From: Pseudomonadota bacterium
GTDB taxonomy: Bacteria > Pseudomonadota > Gammaproteobacteria > Xanthomonadales > SZUA-38
Assembly: GCA_039033415.1 (NCBI GenBank)
Contig: JBCCCR010000021.1
Location: 1-64,000, forward strand
Direction: 5' to 3'
Length of the DNA stretch: 64,000 nucleotides
Shown piece after piece: positions 16,037 to 24,634 of this stretch (positions within the stretch are counted from its first letter, which is position 1; every line of letters starts with the position of its first letter). The translations under genes and the position numbers were made by a program. The notes under the pieces are model-generated. The model was not told the origin of the DNA. It saw nothing but the letters and a program-made list of their open reading frames with translations, and searched no databases.

Positions 16037-18226
16037 ATGCCGACAAGAATTCTTTTGAGATCTACGCTTTGCTGTTTGCTGCCGTTGGCCGCCGCTTGGC
16101 CATCGATCGCGCAGGACCAAGGTGCGTCGCCAGAAGACGCAAACAATGAATCGGATGATGTCATCGAGGAGGTCATTGTTCGCGCTCGCGCCCAGCGGCT
16201 TTATCGGGTGCCTGCCTCTGACACGGGCAAACTGATCACAGAGCCGTTGGCGTCTTCGCAGCTCATCACCAGCATCAACGCCCAGCTGATTGAGGATCAG
16301 GGCGCTCGCGATGCCCAGGATATCTACCGCAATATCTCCGGCGTGACTGTGTTCAGCTATGCGGGCGTCACCGCACGCGGTTTTCGGCAAGAAGGCATCT
16401 TTTTTGACGGCCTGCGCGGTGATCCTTACATCAGCTTCGGCGTCCCGCAGCTCTTTAACATCGAACGGGTGGACTTTCTTAAAGGGCCCGCGGGGATGCT
16501 TTACGGCCCCGGGGCGCCGGGCGGACTGTTCAACTACGTGACCAAGAAGCCCGACGCAAACGCGGAAAACCGCCTCCGCGTTGTGGGCGGTAATCGCAGC
16601 CGCTTTGGCGCTGCGGTAGATCTCAACGGCGCGATCGGCACCAACGGCGCAGCGTGGCGCGCCGCAATTTTCCGCGAGGATCGAGACACGCCGCGATTTA
16701 ACTCCGGCGACGACGTGAGCGTTTACGATCTTGGCCTCAGCATTCCGCTTGGCAGCACCACCGAACTGGTGCTGCAGGCGACGCGCTACGAGCAGGATCT
16801 TGCCGGCAATCGGCTGCGGGGTGTTCCCGTTGACGACAGAGGCAACTTTCTCACCGATCGGCGTTGGAACCACAACGAGCCAACCGACTTTCTGAATCTC
16901 GAATCGGATGTGCTCCAGGCATCGCTTGAGGGCAGCATTGGCAGCAGCCTGACCTGGGACTTCAAGTTACGCTACAACGACTCCTCGCAGGCGCAGCAAT
17001 ACCACGAGCCTCGCGGACTGTTTGACGTCGACGGGGATTCAATCACGGATCTCACCGCCCGCGAATGGCGAGATCAGCTGCGGGAAGAAGAACAGATCAG
17101 CCTTGGCACCAACCTGGTCTGGTCCAAGAGCTTCGATGGTTTTGATAACCGCCTGCTGGCGGGCTTTGAATACTTCGATGGCCAGCTCGATTTCCTGGCG
17201 GGCCGAGCGCGAACTTCCGCCGCTTTTGTCGAACGATTTCTGGCCGGAAGTTCCTTGCCCTCGGACATCTTGCCGCTGAGCCTCCGGAATCCGCAATATG
17301 GACTGACCGATCCAGCGAGCTATGACACCGTGTTTTCGCCAGTCCGGGTGACGCAGCAGGAGCGCCAGGGGGCTTACCTCCTTAACGAGGCAACCTTCGG
17401 CAAGCTCATCTTGATCGGCGGCGTGCGCATTGACGACTATGAGGACACGATCGGCGCCGCCTCGTTTTCTGACAACGAAACCACCTTCCGCGCGGGTGCC
17501 GTGTATCGAATTCGCGACGACGTTTCGCTCTACGCTCAGTGGGCGGATAGCTATGAGCCGCAGTCCATCTCGTCGCAGAATCCTCAAGCCGGCGGCCCGT
17601 TTAATCCTACGGCTGGTGAGATGGTTGAGGCGGGCGTAAAGACCGAGCTGCTGGATGGGCGCTTACAGGCCAGCGCCGCGATCTATGAGATTGTTCGCCA
17701 GAATCTGCTTCAAGCCGATCCACTGGGTGATCCGGAGGGTGATGGCGTCGACAACTTTGTTTCGCTGGGAGAGGTCACCAGTCAGGGTGTCGAGTTCGAC
17801 CTGTCGGCTGACATCACCGAGGACTGGGTGCTGACTGCGTCCTATGCGTACAACAGCACGCGAATCACCCAAGACAACGGAGGTGGTGGTTTCAGCAACA
17901 GTGTCGGTGATCGCTTCGCCAATGCGCCGCGCAACCAGCTGGGATTCTGGACCCGGTATCAGATCGAAACGCCGTGGAATTCCGTGACCGCGTTTGCCCT
18001 GGGCGGCGACTACGTCGACGACCGGGTCAGCTTGAGCGGTCAGGCGGTCCAGTCTTACACCGTCTTTGACGCGTCGATCATCTGGGAGCGCGGTCCGTTT
18101 GAAGTCTTGGCTCGCGTCGAAAACCTGTTCGATGAAACCTACGCCGCTTCGGGCTTTATCGAGAGGACCGGGCACTTTCCGGGAGATCCGAGAACCTATT
18201 TCGTCGAACTCTACTACACCTGGTAA
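16037..18226 (+). CDS. TonB-dependent siderophore receptor (FhuA/FpvA type)
   Basis: 729 aa, the usual length. Signal peptide 1-26 (ends AWPSIAQD). A candidate TonB box lies in IEEVIVRAR (about 46-54). The plug (about 65-185) has SQLITSINAQLIEDQGARDAQDIYRN, TARGFRQEGIFFDGL, FNIERVDFLKGPAGMLYG and GGLFNYVTKKP, diagnostic of the ferric-siderophore class. The barrel ends with FVELYYTW, with the aromatic last residue used by the BAM machinery. GGGAG six bases before the ATG supports the start. A Fur-like array lies upstream. No siderophore synthesis genes are nearby, so use of foreign siderophores is plausible. Confidence 0.93.
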   Translation: MPTRILLRSTLCCLLPLAAAWPSIAQDQGASPEDANNESDDVIEEVIVRARAQRLYRVPASDTGKLITEPLASSQLITSINAQLIEDQGARDAQDIYRNISGVTVFSYAGVTARGFRQEGIFFDGLRGDPYISFGVPQLFNIERVDFLKGPAGMLYGPGAPGGLFNYVTKKPDANAENRLRVVGGNRSRFGAAVDLNGAIGTNGAAWRAAIFREDRDTPRFNSGDDVSVYDLGLSIPLGSTTELVLQATRYEQDLAGNRLRGVPVDDRGNFLTDRRWNHNEPTDFLNLESDVLQASLEGSIGSSLTWDFKLRYNDSSQAQQYHEPRGLFDVDGDSITDLTAREWRDQLREEEQISLGTNLVWSKSFDGFDNRLLAGFEYFDGQLDFLAGRARTSAAFVERFLAGSSLPSDILPLSLRNPQYGLTDPASYDTVFSPVRVTQQERQGAYLLNEATFGKLILIGGVRIDDYEDTIGAASFSDNETTFRAGAVYRIRDDVSLYAQWADSYEPQSISSQNPQAGGPFNPTAGEMVEAGVKTELLDGRLQASAAIYEIVRQNLLQADPLGDPEGDGVDNFVSLGEVTSQGVEFDLSADITEDWVLTASYAYNSTRITQDNGGGGFSNSVGDRFANAPRNQLGFWTRYQIETPWNSVTAFALGGDYVDDRVSLSGQAVQSYTVFDASIIWERGPFEVLARVENLFDETYAASGFIERTGHFPGDPRTYFVELYYTW

Positions 18227-18300
18227 CAGCACAACGGCACGGGCAGGGCTCAAGCTTTTGTACGGCGAAGTAGCGAGCACCATGCTCGTACCGTCGTGGA

Positions 18301-18726
18301 TTACCGCGCTCGGTCGCGGTGGCTTGACGTCGGCTCGAAGATCCAGCACCGGGAGGCGGGCGAAGCTGTGCAGGCTTCTACCTTTACCGCTTCGTCGCCT
18401 TCGTCGGACCAATGCGCCTCGGGTTGGGTCATTTCAACCCAGAGCCCGGAATTGAGCCGATAGCGCCAGCGTTCTAACTGAGCCGCTTTAAGGCGAAACG
18501 TCCTCGTAGTCTTCCAACGAGCCGAGGAAACGAGCTGAAACGGAGTGGGTTCTGCATCTGGAGCGGGTTCGGCCGCGTAGGTGATCTCCTTGATGCGCGC
18601 GGGCCCGGCCAGCGGCGTTAGCGCAAGGCTAATGACGATCAGCGTCATGGCCAGCCACCGCCACCAGCCCATGGCCCGCCAGGTCGAGAGAGCGACGTCC
18701 CGCCAGTAGTGTTTGCGCCCACTCAT
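18301..18726 (-). CDS. Small membrane-anchored protein of the PepSY operon
   Basis: 141 aa with one membrane helix (about residues 20-43) and a soluble part, probably periplasmic, with several Trp and Arg (LERWRYRLNSGLWVEMT). I recognise no family. Its ATG overlaps the stop of the PepSY gene at 18723-19895 by 4 bp, so the two are translated together and probably work together in iron or siderophore handling at the inner membrane. Confidence 0.75.
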   Translation of the reverse strand: MSGRKHYWRDVALSTWRAMGWWRWLAMTLIVISLALTPLAGPARIKEITYAAEPAPDAEPTPFQLVSSARWKTTRTFRLKAAQLERWRYRLNSGLWVEMTQPEAHWSDEGDEAVKVEACTASPASRCWIFEPTSSHRDRAR

Positions 18727-19895
18727 GACGTCGACTGTCGCGCTGCTGCGCGCCTGCCGCTGCGCCGGCGGTCAACGGTTCGGGTGCCATAGATGACAAC
18801 ACCGGTTAGCGACATCCCGAATAGGATCATGCCGAGCACAAACCAGGTGACGCGTACCATTAGGCCTATCCATCCTTCACCACCCCAGGTGCCAAAATGC
18901 AGCGGATCAGCGGCTTCGCCAATGCGTTGGTGTAAGCCGAGCGACTCGCCGTCATAGCTGCCTAGCTGCTTACCGCCCAGGTCCGTCCAAACAGCATTTG
19001 CCCGGTCTCGCACCAAAAGCGTCTGATCCTGACCCTGGATGACAAAAGCCGGAAGTCGCTCGGTCGGAAACCGAATCACCCGCGGGTTCAATGATGGCCG
19101 GGCCGCCCTGGCAGTTGCGATGGCCTTGTCAAGCTGGGAGCCGCTGGTACGACCTAGCTCTGCCGTTGACGGTATTGTCGGACGCGGCAAAGCTGGGGCA
19201 CGGGCGCCAAGGCTTTCGACCAGATACCAAACCGAGGTCAAAGCGATGATCAAGATAAACCAAAGCGTCCATAGCCCGAGCAGACGATGGAGGTCGCCTA
19301 ACCAAACGCGGCTGGAGAGGTTCCAACGAGGACGCTTCCCCCAGCCACGCCAGAATTTCTTGTAAACGACCAGTCCGGTGGCGACGGCCAACAGCAGTAC
19401 AACGCCGAGCGATGACACAATCGGCACGCCGATTTGTACCGGCATCATCAGATGTCGATGGGTCTGGCGGAGAAAGCGCTGCACGTTAAACCACGACGTT
19501 GCGCCGAGATAATCGCCGGTGTAGGGATCGACCCACAGCCTGACCCGCTCAGCCCATGGAGTGATGACCTGAATCTCGGTCGCAAACCACGGATCGTGTC
19601 GCTGGATAACGGTCGCAACCTCTCCTGCCACGCCGGCGGTAAGCGCAGCATCAAGCTGCTCACCCAAGGAAAGCCGCTGTGCGGAATCGGGGGCGGTGAC
19701 TCGCATTTGAGGGTTGAGTAACCAGTCGATTTCCTGCGCGAGCGTTGCGAGAGCCCCGGTCAGACTAATAAAGGCCGTAAGCACACAAAGCTTGAGTCCA
19801 AGCCACGAGTGCAGCTTGAACATCGATCGCCGGAAAGTTGTCGTTTTCTGATCGCCTTGCTTACTGGTGCTGACGGGCAGTGCGCTGGACACCAA
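18723..19895 (-). CDS. PepSY-associated TM protein (PiuB-like)
   Basis: 390 aa. Four membrane segments: about 33-55 after FKLHSWLGLKLCVLTAF, near 160-180, near 210-232, and near 350-375. PepSY-type periplasmic domains lie between them. The family is often linked to iron: members act as siderophore reductases (FpvG, PiuB types) or with TonB receptors. The start is TTG at 19893-19895 with GGAG upstream; GTG one codon later is equally possible. A good Fur box is 48 bp upstream (19943-19961), so iron repression is likely. Confidence 0.88.
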   Translation of the reverse strand: MVSSALPVSTSKQGDQKTTTFRRSMFKLHSWLGLKLCVLTAFISLTGALATLAQEIDWLLNPQMRVTAPDSAQRLSLGEQLDAALTAGVAGEVATVIQRHDPWFATEIQVITPWAERVRLWVDPYTGDYLGATSWFNVQRFLRQTHRHLMMPVQIGVPIVSSLGVVLLLAVATGLVVYKKFWRGWGKRPRWNLSSRVWLGDLHRLLGLWTLWFILIIALTSVWYLVESLGARAPALPRPTIPSTAELGRTSGSQLDKAIATARAARPSLNPRVIRFPTERLPAFVIQGQDQTLLVRDRANAVWTDLGGKQLGSYDGESLGLHQRIGEAADPLHFGTWGGEGWIGLMVRVTWFVLGMILFGMSLTGVVIYGTRTVDRRRSGRRAAARQSTS

Positions 19896-19942
19896 ACTTT
19901 ACTCCGCAGATGCTCTCAACGCGGGCGATTATAGCTCAAAAT

Positions 19943-19961
19943 GGTAATGAGAATCGTTCGT
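19943..19961 (-). promoter_or_regulatory. Fur box upstream of the PepSY gene
   Basis: GGTAATGAGAATCGTTCGT matches 13 of 19 consensus positions and contains the typical AATGAGAATCGTT core. It faces the PepSY gene that starts at 19895. Confidence 0.68.
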
Positions 19962-20076
19962 GATATTGCATCTTTTGGGTAGCAGTTGACTGACCGGCAT
20001 GTACGGATCGTCTTTGCCACGTTGATTGACGGGCTGGCTTTACGCGGGCAAACGGTCGGCCAACGCGGCGGCGCCT

Positions 20077-21153
20077 TTAGCTCTGTCGGCGCCGCAACCA
20101 AATCACCCAACCGGACCAGGCCAGCAGCAACGGCAGCAAACCCGCTACGGCAAAAAGGGCTCGGCCACCCTCACCAAAAACCTCGCCGGTATGCAGACCA
20201 AAATGGCTTCGTTCCATCCACACTGCCGCCGGCCCGTGTCGAGGATCGATCAGCTGAAGGATCTGCCCTGAGGTCGGATCAAGCGTAACCAGCACACCAC
20301 CTTTATACGGATCGGGGTTGCCGTCATAGGTCAGCGTTAGCACCAGCGGTTCTTCGCCCGTCAGCGGGAGCCCGGGTATCCAGGCGACCTTGCCGCCGCG
20401 AACGGCGGATTCCGCCGCCTGGATCAGTTGGCCAATCGGCTTTGGGGTACCCGACACCGGCTCCCGCGCTTGGTCAACGGACGTTTCACCTCCGAGAGCC
20501 GCCGTGGTAAGCGACAGCGATTGCGGGAACACCAGCAGTACGCCAGAAAAAGAGACCAGCAGCAGCGGCACGGCGGCCAGCAGACCGCCGACATGGTGAA
20601 GGTCGCCATGGCGAACTCTACGGCTTGCGCGCCAGCGTAGCTGAAGCGGTCTGCGAACCTTGAGCCTCGGCAACCAGAGATAGGTGCCGGTTGCCACGAA
20701 CGCCAACCCAAGAAAACCCAGCACACCAACAACCAGGTGGCCTGACGATCCTGCCCACAGACTAACGTGCCCGTTTGCAAGCCACGCGAGCACTGCGCTA
20801 AAGGTTGAGCCTTTGGTATCGCTGAGCAACTCAAGATCCAACGGGTCATAGTAGGCGAGGAACGAGCGTTGGCCGCCGGTCTCAGTCTTCTGCCTGGCCC
20901 ATACCTCGATCACGTTCCCGGTGTAAGCCGGAGCACCGACATAGGACACCCGCGTAGCGTCGCCATAGTCTCGCTGGACTGCCGCCGCAAGTCGGCCGTA
21001 ATTGGGCGGTTGGGATCGTTGCGGTATCGAGGCGTGCCACCACTGATTGAGATCGTGCCGGTAGGCGCAGAGCGTTCCCGTCGTGCAGACCAGGGTCAGA
21101 AGCAGACCGAGCGAGATGCCCGCCCAGCCGTGTAAGAGGCGAACGAGCTTCAT
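20077..21153 (-). CDS. PepSY-associated TM helix protein
   Basis: 358 aa, using the ATG at 21151-21153, which opens with KLVRLLHGWAGISLGLLLTL, the usual first helix of PepSY-TM proteins; the longer upstream frame is arginine/serine-rich and rejected. Four membrane segments (about 10-30, 128-152, 178-200, 330-350). HGDLHHVGG is the conserved His motif before helix 3, found in heme-binding PepSY reductases. It follows the DPP4-like gene by 43 bp and precedes the second PepSY gene by about 180 bp. The role is inferred as siderophore or heme-iron reduction. Confidence 0.87.
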   Translation of the reverse strand: MKLVRLLHGWAGISLGLLLTLVCTTGTLCAYRHDLNQWWHASIPQRSQPPNYGRLAAAVQRDYGDATRVSYVGAPAYTGNVIEVWARQKTETGGQRSFLAYYDPLDLELLSDTKGSTFSAVLAWLANGHVSLWAGSSGHLVVGVLGFLGLAFVATGTYLWLPRLKVRRPLQLRWRASRRVRHGDLHHVGGLLAAVPLLLVSFSGVLLVFPQSLSLTTAALGGETSVDQAREPVSGTPKPIGQLIQAAESAVRGGKVAWIPGLPLTGEEPLVLTLTYDGNPDPYKGGVLVTLDPTSGQILQLIDPRHGPAAVWMERSHFGLHTGEVFGEGGRALFAVAGLLPLLLAWSGWVIWLRRRQS

Positions 21154-21196
21154 CAGCTTTCTGCCGGCGGAATGACCTCTGGTCTCCGGCGGCCCA

Positions 21197-23506
21197 CTAC
21201 TGCGCTCTGCCAAGCTGGCGGTAGAAGAATTGCGTGATCGCGGTGACCGCGTACGCGTAGCGATCGCCGCGGCCCTGATGGGCGTGGTTGGTGCCGGGAA
21301 ACAGGACAAGTTGATACGGTTTACCTGCCTCGGCCAAACCGTCGAGCAGCTTGGCGTGCGTGGAAAAGCCAACGTTGCCATCGCTGGTTCCCATCACCAG
21401 CAGAAGTGGACTCACGAGCTGGTCAAGCTGGTTCAGGAGGTTTCCCGCCGCGTAGGCGTCGGGGTTGTCGGCTGGGCTTCCCACCACCATTTCGATCCAG
21501 GCAGCGTGGTCATGAAAATTATTTTCCGGCACGCTGGCAGAAATCGCTCGATAAAATTCCGGCGCCTCGATGCCCGATCGCAGTGCCATATAGCCGCCCC
21601 AGGAGTTGCCGTCGATTCCTAGCCGGTTCAGGTCCATCCAGGGGCGATCGGCTGCCAGCGCTTTCAGTCCAGCAACGTGATCCGCCACGACGCCTTTGGG
21701 CCAGCTTGGGACTCCTCGCATGTTGTATTCCCGCCCACGACCTGGTGTACCCGGTGCATCCATCGCCACCACGACAAAGCCTGCGCGAGCCAATGCCGCG
21801 AGCATGAGCTGGTACTCCGCCCCGGGATACGTGCTTTGGAAGCCGAAGTAGCCGCGCCCCAGGACCTGAGATTGCGGCCCCCCGTAAATCCGCTCGATCA
21901 CCGGATAGGAATTCCCCGGATCGAACCCAAACGGCTTAAACAGCACACCGTGCATTGGAGTCTCGCCATCGGATGCCATGACCACAAACGGTTCTGGCTC
22001 AGACCAGTCATCTCGCAAGGAATCGATAGTGGCGGTTGCGAGGACCAGCGGCTCTCCGGTTCCGTCGGCAGCCCTTAGCTCAATCCGCGGCGGTATTCCC
22101 AGTCCGTGGACCGTATCGATCAGCCATGTTCCGTCACTCGACAGCTCGGCATTATGAAGACCTGGGCCGCGTGTCAGCGTGACCGGTTTGCCGCGTCGGC
22201 CCAACTGGCCCTTGAGTAAGTGTCGGTTGTAGGGCCGATTAGCGTCGGGCTGCGCCGAAAACCAGAACTGTCCATCGTCGCTGATGCGGGCGATGTCGCC
22301 GGCTACCCATTCACCCTGTGTCACTGGTCCGATCAGTTCTCCGTCTCGACGATACCGGTACCAATGCGACCAGCCGGACCGGTCGGAGTACCAGAGAAAA
22401 TCGCTGCTCCCGGGAATGAACCTCAGATTGCGAATGCCGTTCCAGGGAAACTCCACGTAGCCATCGGAGCGGGATTCGGTGAGGACCTTGCGGGCTTCCC
22501 CAGACTCAGCATCTGCGGCCCACAGGGTCAGCTGCCGAAAGTCTCTGGTCGCGCGGTAAAACCAGATTTCCGAGCTATCGGGACTCCAGCCGAGAAACAC
22601 CGCGTAGTGGTCCTTGCCGCCGCCGACCGACACCGGCGTAAGGCTGCGGGACAAAACGTCGTAAACACAGAATTGCGTAATGGGGATCTGCTGTCCGGCC
22701 TTGGCCCAGTAACGAAAATCTTTAGTCTCTGGATGCAACGACAGCCAGTCCACAATCGGCCAGGCGGTCACCTTGGTCTGGTCGTGGGTGCGCAGCGCTA
22801 CCTTAGCGCTGTTGGGAGAGAAGGCCGGTCCAGCGGGCTCCATAATATCGGGCGCGAAATACCAGGGCACATCCTCGGTACCAGTGTCCGTGGCCTGGGT
22901 TAGCTGACCCGTTTGAGCGTCGCGCAGGGCCACATCGTGGTTGCTCAACGTCAGGATCCACCGGCCGTCAGCAGATTGTTCCTCACGGATCGCGTACTGA
23001 ATGGGAAACTGATTTCTTGCTACGCCGATCTGGTCGAAGCGTGCCGTGTTCGACAACGGAATCTCTCTGACCTGCCGGCTGTTGATTTCAACTTCATAGC
23101 GACGGTCTCCGAACGAGACGGTGAGTTGTTGTGTGTCAAAGTCGTAATCGAGCACTCGAATGCCGGGCGAATACCCCAAAGCCAGGTGCTGACCGATTAA
23201 CTCTCGAACCAGGTCAAGGTTCGCCAAGGGATTGCGGGAAACCGGTGTTGTGAGAACCACCTGCCAGATTGCCTGGGTAACACCGTGGTGGTTCTCGGCG
23301 TACCACATGGTTTTGCCGGCCTCAGGCCAGTGGACATCGAGGTCAGGGAGCTGAACCGATTCAGCCATCTGGTCAAGAAACTGTCGGGTTGCGGCCACAT
23401 CAAAGGTCGGCTTAATGGCGTCGGTGGCGCTGGCCTGGTTGAGCAGCGCTCCGGCGACGACAAGCTTGACGAGACAGCCACGCAAAAAGGTACAAACAGT
23501 CATCAT
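21197..23506 (-). CDS. Dipeptidyl peptidase IV-like S9 serine peptidase
   Basis: 769 aa. Signal peptide 1-27, so secreted or periplasmic. Residues about 40-500 form the DPP4 propeller; about 510-769 form the alpha/beta hydrolase domain with Ser635 in DGNSWGGYMA, Asp709 in MGTSDGNVGF and His741 in PGTNHAHQG. The S9B family removes N-terminal dipeptides, usually after Pro or Ala. It leads the minus-strand run into the PepSY gene. Upstream are two TTGTATACAA-like half-matches (23530-23560), so it may belong to the GntR regulon. It feeds the peptide side of the catabolic locus. Confidence 0.92.
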   Translation of the reverse strand: MMTVCTFLRGCLVKLVVAGALLNQASATDAIKPTFDVAATRQFLDQMAESVQLPDLDVHWPEAGKTMWYAENHHGVTQAIWQVVLTTPVSRNPLANLDLVRELIGQHLALGYSPGIRVLDYDFDTQQLTVSFGDRRYEVEINSRQVREIPLSNTARFDQIGVARNQFPIQYAIREEQSADGRWILTLSNHDVALRDAQTGQLTQATDTGTEDVPWYFAPDIMEPAGPAFSPNSAKVALRTHDQTKVTAWPIVDWLSLHPETKDFRYWAKAGQQIPITQFCVYDVLSRSLTPVSVGGGKDHYAVFLGWSPDSSEIWFYRATRDFRQLTLWAADAESGEARKVLTESRSDGYVEFPWNGIRNLRFIPGSSDFLWYSDRSGWSHWYRYRRDGELIGPVTQGEWVAGDIARISDDGQFWFSAQPDANRPYNRHLLKGQLGRRGKPVTLTRGPGLHNAELSSDGTWLIDTVHGLGIPPRIELRAADGTGEPLVLATATIDSLRDDWSEPEPFVVMASDGETPMHGVLFKPFGFDPGNSYPVIERIYGGPQSQVLGRGYFGFQSTYPGAEYQLMLAALARAGFVVVAMDAPGTPGRGREYNMRGVPSWPKGVVADHVAGLKALAADRPWMDLNRLGIDGNSWGGYMALRSGIEAPEFYRAISASVPENNFHDHAAWIEMVVGSPADNPDAYAAGNLLNQLDQLVSPLLLVMGTSDGNVGFSTHAKLLDGLAEAGKPYQLVLFPGTNHAHQGRGDRYAYAVTAITQFFYRQLGRAQ

Positions 23507-23529
23507 TGGCGACTCGGCATCGAATCAAT

Positions 23530-23560
23530 CCGTATACTAAACAGCTTGAAGTGCATACAA
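23530..23560 (-). promoter_or_regulatory. Two weak GntR-type operator matches before the DPP4-like gene
   Basis: CCGTATACTA (23530-23539, with the GTATAC core) and GTGCATACAA (23551-23560) match 7 and 8 of 10 positions of TTGTATACAA, the palindrome found next to the gntR gene. They lie 24-54 bp before the peptidase start. Confidence 0.4.
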
Positions 23561-23611
23561 AACCCTTGGGATGAAAAGACCCGGATTCGTAGGTCCTGGT
23601 TGATAGTTATT

Positions 23612-23631
23612 TACAGTACGATCATACTGTA
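23612..23631 (+). promoter_or_regulatory. TetR-type operator, copy 1
   Basis: TACAGTACGATCATACTGTA: two 8-bp arms around GATC with one arm mismatch. It ends 17 bases before the GTG of the propeller gene. The same 8-4-8 palindrome recurs at 33602-33621 and at 42719-42738, the last beside a tetR gene. It probably overlaps the start of transcription, as expected for repression. Confidence 0.8.
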
Positions 23632-23647
23632 AAAGCCCAGAGAATCA

Positions 23648-24634
23648 GTGAATAAGGAAGTAGCTTTGATTTACCAGCAGAACACGATTGGCGGTGATGT
23701 CGCGGTTTTTGATGAAACGAAAGTCTATAAGGAAGTCGGCCGACTCGATCTCGGCGGCAATTTCAAAGCTGATAGTGTCGCCCTGTCCGCTGACTATGGC
23801 GAGCTTTATGTCAACGGCTCGACTCGGATGCACTGCTGGCAGAACCCGCTGGCAGACAACGAGAGCGTGTTTGCTGCTTTTGACGCCCATACGCTGGAGG
23901 AGCGCTGGCGGGTGCCGCTGGTGGGCCAGGTGGAGCACTTTGCCATCAGTCCGGACCGTCGCTATGTCTACAACGCCCATTACGACCGAAAAATGGTGAG
24001 CCGAGTTGACACCCAGACCCAGGAGGTTACGCCGATCAGCATCGCCAACCTGGGTGGACACAAGGTAAGAGTCTCTGCCGACGGCACCCGTGTCTACGTC
24101 GGCTCTATCGTGTGGGGCTCGCTCGATGAAATCGACGCAGAAAAGATGAAATGGAAACGGCACCTCACCTTTGAAGACAACGTTCGCCCGTTTGCCCTGA
24201 CACCTGATGGGAAAACGGCGTACGTGCAGCTCAGCCGGTTCCATGGCTTCAAAATTGTCGATCTGGAATCCCTTAAGGTGACCGGATCTGTGGACCTGCC
24301 CGAGCTGCCCGCTGACCATCCGGTTTCTGAAGCGCAGTACCCGTTTACCAGTGACCATGGCGCGGAGATTACGCCTGATGGGCGTCACGCTATTTTTCTG
24401 GCAACCACCGGGCACTACGCAGCTGTCTACCGCCTTCCGGAGCTCGAACTGGTCACGACCATAGAACTCGGAATGCAGCCGAGCTATCTGACGGTGTCGA
24501 AAGACTGCAAGCTGGCATATATCAGCTGCCGGGCGTCCGGCGAGCTCTACGTCGTGTCCCTGGAAAACTTTGCGATAAAGCACGTGCTGAAAAATGTCGG
24601 GGCATTTCCCCAGCGGGTCTGCGTCGATCATTGA
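23648..24634 (+). CDS. YVTN-type beta-propeller protein
   Basis: 328 aa, GTG start at 23648 just after the operator. Six or seven short repeats with the pattern S-x-D-x-x-x-x-Y-V-x are visible (SPDRRYVYNA, SADGTRVYVGS, TPDGKTAYVQ, TPDGRHAIFLA, SKDCKLAYIS), which is a YVTN/lactonase-like propeller. No signal peptide, so probably cytoplasmic. The family includes lactonases and binding proteins; there is no visible lactonase active site that I can assign. It overlaps the next gene by 4 bp (TTGA), so the two products are likely made together. Confidence 0.82.
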   Translation: MNKEVALIYQQNTIGGDVAVFDETKVYKEVGRLDLGGNFKADSVALSADYGELYVNGSTRMHCWQNPLADNESVFAAFDAHTLEERWRVPLVGQVEHFAISPDRRYVYNAHYDRKMVSRVDTQTQEVTPISIANLGGHKVRVSADGTRVYVGSIVWGSLDEIDAEKMKWKRHLTFEDNVRPFALTPDGKTAYVQLSRFHGFKIVDLESLKVTGSVDLPELPADHPVSEAQYPFTSDHGAEITPDGRHAIFLATTGHYAAVYRLPELELVTTIELGMQPSYLTVSKDCKLAYISCRASGELYVVSLENFAIKHVLKNVGAFPQRVCVDH

